Of a stretch of 64,000 bases of DNA, positions 57,252 to 64,000 are shown one piece after another. How positions within the stretch are numbered: position 1 is the stretch's first letter; the number at the start of each line of letters is the position of its first letter. Position numbers and translations under genes: made by a program. The notes below the pieces were generated by a model, which was not told the DNA's origin, did not search any database, and worked only from the letters and a program-made list of their open reading frames with translations. This DNA comes from Symsagittifera roscoffensis (taxonomy: Eukaryota > Xenacoelomorpha > Acoela > Convolutidae). The stretch is taken from NCBI RefSeq assembly GCF_963678635.1, contig NC_087063.1, forward strand, positions 2,268,073 through 2,332,072, read 5' to 3'.

Positions 57252-58745
57252 TCAATATTTTAGATTGTGGGATGAATGTTTCATAATCTTTACGTGGTTG
57301 GTTTCTAAGTCTTGATGATTCTCTATGCGTAGGTTTTTTTTCTGTTCTTGTGGCAAGATTTTTTCTATCATTTTTCTATTTTTTCTTTCTTTTCGTAAAT
57401 TATCTGAATTTAGTGTGTTTGCGTCTTTGTGAATCTTGTCTTGTTTTTGAATTTGTGTATGTTGATTTTTATTAGTTTCATTCTTTTCTGGTTCTATTTG
57501 TGTGCTATTTTGAATGACTTTCAAACCGGTGAAAGAATATAATTGGGTTAAATTGCGTAAAGCGTATTCTTTCGGGTAATAAGGTAATAAATTGTTTCTG
57601 TGTTGAACAATTTCCTTTTTTGTGGTGTCTATGAGTTTATATGTTACTTCAGTTGGTTTAGCAATTATTTGGTAGGGTCCTTTTAGAAGTGGTTGTAATT
57701 TTTTAGAGATTCCTTTTTGTGTTTGGAAATTTGGTACTAAAACAAATGTTCCTATTTTTAAATCGGTAGCTGGCGTAAATCGTTGATTAATTTGGTTATT
57801 GATGTTTTGCCGTTGTAACAATTTCTTTGTTACTTTTTGGTAGATTTCATTGTGCTTTTTATCTCTGTTTAGAATCCATTCGGTGTGTGTACCGGAGGCT
57901 AGTTTGAGAATTTGTGGGCGATGAAAATGATCTTCATCATGTGTGTGTAATGGTAGATTATAGCATATCGAATCTTTATTTGGTTTGCAATGTCCTTGTG
58001 CATTTTTATGTGCGTTTGCAGTGAACATAATTGGTTTTCTTGGTTTTTGGTTGAAAACCATTTCATATGGTGACATTTCTAAGGTTGTTGTTATTTGTGA
58101 ATTGTATGATAATGGGAATAGTTTTACATCTGTTGACCATTCTGTGTATCGTGCGTCATTTCCATTTATGATACATCTAAGGTATTCTTGCAATGAACGA
58201 TTCATACCTTCGACTAATCCGTTTGTCCAAGGTGCATGAGATGTACGTGGTTTAAGTTTGATATTGTATAGATGACATAATGTGATAATTTCATTATTAT
58301 TGAATTCTGTACCGTTGTCTGTTACTAGAATTTCTGGTAGTCCAAATTTTGCTATCCAGTGTTCGTAGAGTGTTGTGTAAGCGTAATAAGCGTTACAATG
58401 TGGTACTGGGTTTAGTGCTACATAATGTGTAAATGCGTCAACAATGACCATAATGTAGGAGTTTCCTTCTGAAGATGGAGAAATTGGTCCTTTTGTGTCA
58501 AATGATATTCTGTGATTGAAATATAGACTTTCTCCTTTGAAATCTTGTTTTTGTGCTATTTGTTTCTGGTTTGGATAAGGTTTATTTAATTGACATAGTA
58601 TACAATCATTGCATAATACTTTTATCCAAATTGGGGCATTCGGAAAATAAAAAATTTGTGTAAAATTTGAATATGTTTTTTTTTCTGATCCGGAGTGTCC
58701 TTTTGTATTTTGTGTATGGGACATGTTGAATGCTATTAATATCAT
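57252..58745 (-). CDS. Retroelement integrase with GPY/F module
   Basis: 497 open codons. An HHCC-type zinc-binding region is seen at the start (KGHSG and CNDCILCQL). The catalytic core has the acidic triad in SFDTKGP, LVTDNGTEF and TNGLVEGMNR, the D-D-E of retroviral-type integrases. GPYQIIAKPTEVTYKL then HRNNLLPYY is the GPY/F module of Ty3/gypsy integrases. A Lys-, Asn- and Gln-rich tail follows. It inserts the cDNA into the host genome as the C-terminal product of Pol. The domain itself is uninterrupted. Confidence 0.9.
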   Translation of the reverse strand: MILIAFNMSHTQNTKGHSGSEKKTYSNFTQIFYFPNAPIWIKVLCNDCILCQLNKPYPNQKQIAQKQDFKGESLYFNHRISFDTKGPISPSSEGNSYIMVIVDAFTHYVALNPVPHCNAYYAYTTLYEHWIAKFGLPEILVTDNGTEFNNNEIITLCHLYNIKLKPRTSHAPWTNGLVEGMNRSLQEYLRCIINGNDARYTEWSTDVKLFPLSYNSQITTTLEMSPYEMVFNQKPRKPIMFTANAHKNAQGHCKPNKDSICYNLPLHTHDEDHFHRPQILKLASGTHTEWILNRDKKHNEIYQKVTKKLLQRQNINNQINQRFTPATDLKIGTFVLVPNFQTQKGISKKLQPLLKGPYQIIAKPTEVTYKLIDTTKKEIVQHRNNLLPYYPKEYALRNLTQLYSFTGLKVIQNSTQIEPEKNETNKNQHTQIQKQDKIHKDANTLNSDNLRKERKNRKMIEKILPQEQKKNLRIENHQDLETNHVKIMKHSSHNLKY

Positions 58746-59388
58746 ACTTAAGGGAAGACAGGGGACTTTAGAATCATCTAATTGATATTCTAAAAGATCT
58801 GTATTTTCGTTTATTGTTGTATGATTAAATTTTTGGAAATATCGGAGAAGTGTTTTATTTCCTAAAATTGTGGTATCAGCTTTTGTTGGTTTTGTTTTAT
58901 ATTTGAGCCATGCTTTGAGTTGTCGTATTACTGGGTCTAAATTTTGATATCATTTCAAAAGTTCAAGTGTAATTTTTTCTGTTGGTGGGAGAAAAATATT
59001 GTCAATTTCTAGTTTTGATAGGGGAATTGTGTCAAGTGGGTCATGAAGGTTAAAAACTTGGTTTATCGTATATTTTGTGTCTTTTGTTTGTGGTCCTGAT
59101 AAATTTATTTTATCGGTTAAATTTTCTTTTTCAATGAGTGGAAAAAGGTCTTTTTTCTGTGAATGTTGTTTGACTTTCTTTTGTTGAGTGTTGTTTTTTA
59201 TCCATTGTGAGTGTGGGATTGGTTTAAATGTTGATGTACCTAATAAAACAACTTCGTAGTGATTATTTTGACAATCTAGATAGATTGGGAAATGTTGTAA
59301 ATTATTAATTTGTGATTGATCAATATCAGTTTTTACTGCGTATTTACATTCTAGTCGGGGTGATTTTTTGTCTTTTGCGAGTTAGAAT
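58746..59388 (-). pseudogene. Pol segment between RNase H and integrase, disrupted
   Basis: The linker and start of integrase can be followed in pieces, such as KYTINQVFNLHDPLDTIPLS, but it has a TGA near 58946 and at least one frame change around 59389. Not translatable as it stands. Confidence 0.65.
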
Positions 59389-60070
59389 TTAATATTTTTT
59401 TGGTATTTTGACTGTAGTTTTTCGTGTAAGTAGTTCTGGTGGTGTATTTCTACTTAACGTGTCTGGTAATGCAAGGTTTTTTCCTGCAGTCCAAACTATG
59501 TGTAAGTTTGGGAATTTCATTAGAATTAATTGAAATCTATAAACTCTATGATTTGGGTATGACATTTGTGTAAAAAGAAATATAATTGGTTTATGGTCTG
59601 TGAATAAAACTGTTGGATGTTTTGATCCAAGTATTTGATCCAAGTAATTCATATTCTGTAAGTGTATAAAGTATAGCTGTACACTCTCTCATTAGTGTGC
59701 AGAGTCGTAATTCGGCTTGTGTAAAAATTCGTGAATTGGCTGATATTAGATTCATTTTATTTCTTCCACTATGTGATTGTAATAATGCTGTGCCGATGCC
59801 GAAATTTGATGCATCGCACATAGCGTAAAATGGTTGATTTGGGTCTAGAATTGTGTTTGATATTTGTTCTGTTAAAAGTTTTTTAACTTCTTCAAATCTT
59901 GTTTGATGTTCAGTGGTCCATTCAAAATTATTCTGTTTTCTAAGGATGTTATAAAAGGGTCTTAAGTATAATTGCATTTTGTAAACATATTTACTTAAGA
60001 AATTTAACATTCCAAGGAATTCTTGATTTTTTTTTGTTTGTTGGTGGTTGAAGTTTTTGAATTGCGTCAA
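59389..60070 (-). pseudogene. RNase H domain of Pol, frameshifted
   Basis: Two overlapping frames (60070-59591 and 59652-59389) hold the RNase H region. CDASNFGIGTALLQS has the first catalytic Asp, MRECTAILYTL the Glu, VLFTDHKPI the next Asp, and LPDTLSRN the C-terminal end typical of gypsy RNase H. The frames are separated by a disruption near 59640, where GATCCAAGTATT is nearly duplicated. RNase H would remove the RNA template during cDNA synthesis. Confidence 0.85.
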
Positions 60071-60562
60071 TGCGTGATTTTAATGGAGTAATAGTGTTTC
60101 GTTCGATGTTATGTTCTAAAAATTTTACTCGTGTTAAGAAGAAATGTGATTTATCTGGGGCTGCTTTGAGATTTTCGTTTTGAAGGATTTTATGATATTG
60201 TTCTAACACTGTGAACATTTCGTCTTTAGTTTTTGATTGCATAAACACATCGTCTAAATATGTGATTGCGTTTTTCTTTAGTATTAGTGGTCGAAAAATT
60301 TTACTCATGAAAGCTGAAAAAGCTGCTGGTCCTATGGATATTCCATAGAATAATCTATTAAATTCGTATTGTTGATTTCCAATAACGAATTGCGTTAGGC
60401 GTCGTGACTGTTCGTCTAATGGCATTTCGTTATAAGCACTGTTCATGTCTGCGGTTGTGAAGTATTTTCCATTATTTTTTGTTAAGATTACTTGTATTGG
60501 TTCAATAGGCCAATTGCATTTAGATTCATCAATTACTGAATTGAGATATCTAGCGTCTAGAA
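59991..60562 (-). pseudogene. Reverse transcriptase core, frameshifted
   Basis: MNSAYNEMPLDEQSR starts just after the first RT Asp, FNRLFYGISIGPAAF is the substrate-binding block, and ITYLDDVFMQS the catalytic YxDD box with Leu at the second position. The part 60447-60562 carries LDARYLN in the same frame. A break near 60020 moves into the RNase H frame. It is separated from the N-terminal RT piece by a one-base loss near 60565. Confidence 0.9.
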
Positions 60563-61192
60563 CTATTTTAGTGATTCGCCTTTTGCTAAAATGATAACAG
60601 GGTTGATAAATGTGTTGCCTTTCGGTTGTTCTTCGTTATTAACTGGTGATATAATTTCGTATTGTTCTAAAATGTTTAGTAATCTGTTGACTTTGTCGTG
60701 TAAGTGAATTGGTACTTTGCTTGCTCTTTGTTTTTTGAAGACTGCGTCTGGTTTCAACGGAAGGTGTAGGGATGAACTGACTTTTCCTACGTCAAATTTT
60801 GATGTTGCAAAGACTGATGAATATTTTATTAGCTGTTGTGCTAACTTATCAAATTCATTTTGTGTTATTTGTGAATGTTGAAAATTAAACATGGTTAAAA
60901 ATTTCTGTTGGTCTTTTGTATAATTTGTTATATCAAAAGTAGGTTTGAAATATGGAGTTTTTGTGAAATAGTCTGTATTTCTTTTTTCATTACTTATTAT
61001 ATTATTTATAAATAATTCTTCATTAAGAATTGTGGATTGACAAATATCGAGTAGTTGTAATATATTATTAACTCTGTATGCTATTTCTTTTACAGGTGAA
61101 GTTGTTGCGTTTGTTTCACAATATCCTAATAATCCTAGGGGTGATGTTACTTTATTTGGTGTATTAATATATACGTGGAGTGAAAAAATATC
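60563..61192 (-). pseudogene. Protease-RT linker and N-terminal RT
   Basis: The frame is continuous with the protease ORF across a TAA at 61193-61195. It includes LGLLGYCETNAT in the linker and, in RT, PLKPDAVFKKQRASKVPIHL and EEQPKGNTFINPVIILAKG, the first RT motif. It ends in a premature stop caused by a missing base in an A run near 60565. Confidence 0.85.
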
Positions 61193-63097
61193 TTAATTAT
61201 TGTTTCTTTCGTATTTGATTGAAGAGATTGAGATTTTGAAAAATTTGTGAATTGGTCTAAATTCAAAATCTGACATAAAGAGTTGTTTTTTATTTTGACT
61301 TTTGTTGTATTGATGAACTTGTTTCATGGAGAAATTATAGATAGTTCCTGATAGTGGTTTCAGGTGTCTTCGTTCCTGATTATAAATGGGGTAGAATTTG
61401 GAGAAGAATGGTGGTTGTTTGTTTAGTCTTTGAAAAAATGTTAAAGCTGTGTTCTTCATTTTTGTATATTTGTCCTTTATGTGTAATTTACTATTTAATA
61501 TATTTATTGTTGGTATATATTTAGTTATAAATGGTATGCCAATAATATTGTGTTTAATATCGGTAATGTGAAATGTTTGTTTGAATGGTTTATTCAGAAT
61601 TTTGTTTTGTTCCATTGTTCTTGTGGGAACAAGGAATAATTGGATTTTTCCATAATTTGTTAACATTGATCCTTGTGCTGTTGCTAATTTACTAGATGTT
61701 TCTAAAGGTTTTAATTTTGGGTGTAATAACCTGATTTCATTCCTTGTAGGGATATTAATGATATTTGATTCTGCGCCTGAGTCGATTAAAAAATCAATTT
61801 CAAGATCTGGTGGTTGAAATTCTTTGTTTTTGGGGCTTTCTAAGAGAAATGAGATTGTCCAAATTTTTTCTCGTGGCTGTTCTTTTTGTATATTTTGGTA
61901 TATGTGATTTGTATTTGAGCTTTGTACGTTGTTTTTGTCAGGTAAATTTTCCGTGTTAATTTTGTTTACTTCCTGGGTGGTTTGTGTATCATTACTAATA
62001 TGTCCTAAATAGTAGTTATTGAGAAATTCTAATTGATTTTCATATATGTGTGAACTAAAGGGTTCTTCACATGTGATTGATTCATAGTCGTTTTCGACAG
62101 ATATCATATTAATTAAAATGTTATTATCTGTATCACTTTCACTGTCTGTTGATTCACAATTTATGTGATTTACTTGTAGTTCGATATTTTTTGTGTTATC
62201 GATACCTGGGGGCTCTGAAGTTATTTTTTCATTTGTTTGTACTTGAGTAATTTGTATTTGGTGTTTTGATGTATTACTTCTATGTCGATACTGAGAATCG
62301 GGATAACGATTATTATTCCTATGAGGTGATTGGGAATAATTTCTATATCGATTGTTATAATTTGAATTTCGATTTTGTGAGTTATTTCTTGATCTGTTTT
62401 GGTGATTGTCATTTGATCTTTGATAGTTTGATCTGTTGTATGAGTTATTTCGTGATCTGCTGTTTGGGTAACTATTATTACGATTGTTGGAGTAACTTCT
62501 ATTTCTATTGTTTGAATAGTTACTATTTCTATTATTTGAATAGTTTCTATTTCTATTGTAAGATGAATTTCGTGATTGTTTGTTTGAATAATGTCTATTT
62601 CTGTTTGATTGTGAACTGGATGCTGAAACAAATTGTGTTGAATTTGAATTTGATTGTGGATAGTTGTTTCGACTATTCGATCGGCTGTATCTATTTTGTG
62701 AGAAATTTCGTGAATTTCTTTGTTCGGGTGATCTACCTCTATAACTAGAGTTATATGGTGATTGATTTCTAGAATAGTTTTGATTGTTTGGAAGTGGTTT
62801 TCCAGAGCTATTATTACTGTATACGTTTTTGTTTGGTAAACTTTGATCTTTTTTCATGTATTGATAAAATGATTTATTTGGCTCTTTGTGTTTTGGAGGT
62901 TTATTTTGGTTGTCTTGCTGTTTTTGTCTACATTCAGAGATACTGTGTCCGTATCGTCGACAATAATTACACCATTTCTTAAAAGATGATTTGCCTTTAT
63001 AGTTTGGGTTTCTTTCATAGATGTTTAAAATTTCAGTGATTTTTTCAGATAGGTCTACATCTGATTCCTGTATTAATATGCGTAGTTTGTGTTTCAA
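61193..63097 (-). CDS. Gag nucleocapsid (zinc knuckle) and aspartic protease
   Basis: 634 open codons. CNYCRRYGHSISEC (~47-60) is a CCHC zinc knuckle that would bind the RNA genome. A long Asn-, Ser-, Arg- and Tyr-rich tract (~90-290) has units like NRNRNYSNN and probably also binds RNA. FLIDSGAESNIINIP (~435-450) is the retropepsin active site (D-S-G), which would cleave the polyprotein. The flap and second half follow (IIGIPFITKYIPTINIL). It overlaps the capsid frame by 53 bases in a different frame. Because the sense of both frames runs on, this is more likely an indel than a programmed shift. Confidence 0.85.
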   Translation of the reverse strand: MKHKLRILIQESDVDLSEKITEILNIYERNPNYKGKSSFKKWCNYCRRYGHSISECRQKQQDNQNKPPKHKEPNKSFYQYMKKDQSLPNKNVYSNNSSGKPLPNNQNYSRNQSPYNSSYRGRSPEQRNSRNFSQNRYSRSNSRNNYPQSNSNSTQFVSASSSQSNRNRHYSNKQSRNSSYNRNRNYSNNRNSNYSNNRNRSYSNNRNNSYPNSRSRNNSYNRSNYQRSNDNHQNRSRNNSQNRNSNYNNRYRNYSQSPHRNNNRYPDSQYRHRSNTSKHQIQITQVQTNEKITSEPPGIDNTKNIELQVNHINCESTDSESDTDNNILINMISVENDYESITCEEPFSSHIYENQLEFLNNYYLGHISNDTQTTQEVNKINTENLPDKNNVQSSNTNHIYQNIQKEQPREKIWTISFLLESPKNKEFQPPDLEIDFLIDSGAESNIINIPTRNEIRLLHPKLKPLETSSKLATAQGSMLTNYGKIQLFLVPTRTMEQNKILNKPFKQTFHITDIKHNIIGIPFITKYIPTINILNSKLHIKDKYTKMKNTALTFFQRLNKQPPFFSKFYPIYNQERRHLKPLSGTIYNFSMKQVHQYNKSQNKKQLFMSDFEFRPIHKFFKISISSIKYERNNN

Positions 63098-64000
63098 TAC
63101 GATTAATATATTGTAATTTCAAACTTTCGGTTTCTTCGAGTTTCATTGTGATTTCTGCTTGTTCTAGTTTATCGACTAGGTTTCTGAAATTTAGATCTGG
63201 TTCTCGAATTGAGGAGGGATGAGATGCTCTTTTCTTTAAAGCAATTTTCCTTAGTTGTGGTGTTAAGGTCATCATTAAAATTTCTGTCATTTTTGTATTC
63301 TTATAGTCATGTGTATTAAGTGAATATGCTTTTCGAACTAGTGCTTCGATTCTAACTGCTAATTGTTTTATAGTTTCGTTTGGTAATCTGCGAATTTCAT
63401 TACATAAAACTCTTTGATGTTGTTTGTTTCTTTCAGAATCAAACATTTTTGAAAATTCTTGTGTAAATCTTTTCCAATCTGATTTTATTTCTATAGGTAG
63501 TACTGAAAACCATTTTTGTGCTGCGCCATCTAGTGTTGTTTGTATCAACGCTGTGCGTTGATGTATCCAATTTTGATGGAGTGGTGTATTTATTGGTTCA
63601 GGTCCTATATTCAAAATTAAATTTGCTGTGACTGCGTTTAGGTAATCTTCTACTGAATATTCAGGGTCTGTTCCTGTGAATACCATGAGTGGTTTGTTTC
63701 ATTTTATTGACGATCCTCCCATGAGGTATGGATTCATCGTCTTTTGTAGTGATTCTGCGGCATTTGGTATTTGTGAAAAATTTGTCAATTATTTTTTTGT
63801 AATTTCATGTTGCTGTAGATAATATGGTAATGGGATTTTATTTTGCATTTGGTTCGGTTGATACGAATGCATAGTCATTGGGTTTTGTGATTGTATTGGT
63901 TGAAAAGGTTGTGTATTATATGAATTTGGCATTTGTGGTGGTTGTTGGTTTTGAACATCTAGTGGGTTTTCAGGAAAAATTCTTTTATATTGAGGTCGTC
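63045..64000 (-). pseudogene. Gag capsid region, 5' part broken and cut by the window edge
   Basis: 213 open codons from 63686, with VEDYLNAVTANLIL, DGAAQKWFSVLP and FTQEFSKMFDSE typical of gypsy capsid (retrotransposon gag fold). The same frame continues upstream to the edge with Gln-, Pro- and Asn-rich sequence, interrupted by TGA at 63699-63701 and TAA at 63789-63791. The Gag start codon lies outside the window. Capsid would assemble the particle around the element RNA. Confidence 0.85.

Larger units (their letters stand above)
50770..64000 (-). mobile_element. Ty3/gypsy-type LTR retroelement with env and extra ORFs, broken copy
   Basis: The domain order on the minus strand (gag, zinc knuckle, protease, RT, RNase H, integrase, then env-like) is that of Ty3/gypsy elements. 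Integrase follows RNase H and ends with a GPY/F-type module. The 5' end with primer binding site and 5' LTR lies beyond the right edge. Damage includes in-frame stops at 63789, 63699, 61193 and inside the integrase linker, and frameshifts at the gag-protease border, in RT, at the RT-RNase H border and near 59640. The copy cannot make a full Pol, yet most segments are still easy to read, so it inserted fairly recently. Confidence 0.9.

Noticed and set aside
62266..62748. 160-codon plus-strand frame and a 136-codon minus-strand frame
   Set aside because: Both are shadows of the Asn-, Ser- and Arg-rich Gag tract, whose repetitive codons open other frames.

Overview
The window reads as nuclear DNA of an AT-rich animal, probably an invertebrate. 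The evidence is spliced genes with GT-AG introns of about 64 bp to nearly 5 kb, a complete ubiquilin, a tandem pair of METTL27-like methyltransferases, LINE and Ty3/gypsy-type retroelement remains, and abundant minisatellites and fold-back repeats. The species cannot be named from the sequence.

Layout. 1-8720: two and most of a third copy of a 2.76-kb tandem repeat, each carrying the same broken non-LTR reverse transcriptase fragment, followed by a diverged ~155-bp minisatellite. 9135-14369 (+): a nine-exon ubiquilin gene (UBL, STI1 repeats, UBA), 579 residues. 14370-19480: repeat-rich intergenic DNA. 20171-28337 and 31497-40881 (+): two paralogous five-exon methyltransferase genes with identical exon lengths and phases, 248 residues each, from a segmental duplication that includes about 0.7 kb of 5' flank. 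Both share a GC-AG third intron. Their introns hold an 878-bp tandem duplication (first copy only), a long hairpin, and fold-back repeats. 41214-42018: an inverted-repeat element with no coding capacity.

43275-46668 (-): the most unusual gene. It encodes a NERD nuclease-like domain split by a 64-bp intron, then about 28 copies of a 17-residue cysteine-containing repeat, then an SF1/UvrD-like P-loop helicase domain with an intact Walker A but a degenerate Walker B. 47032-48047: a 165-bp satellite. 48050-48360: G-rich DNA with 16- and 18-base G runs.

48.9 kb to the right edge (-): a large Ty3/gypsy-type LTR retroelement entering from the right, cut by the window before its 5' LTR. Order in its own direction: gag, zinc knuckle and protease, RT, RNase H, integrase with GPY/F module, a small hydrophobic ORF, a membrane-plus-proline-rich ORF, an env-like glycoprotein in two overlapping pieces, and a further unknown ORF. 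This copy has several frameshifts and in-frame stops, so it is not an intact element. The four ORFs after integrase are packed like a polycistronic virus (TAAATG and ATGA junctions), which is unusual for gypsy elements.
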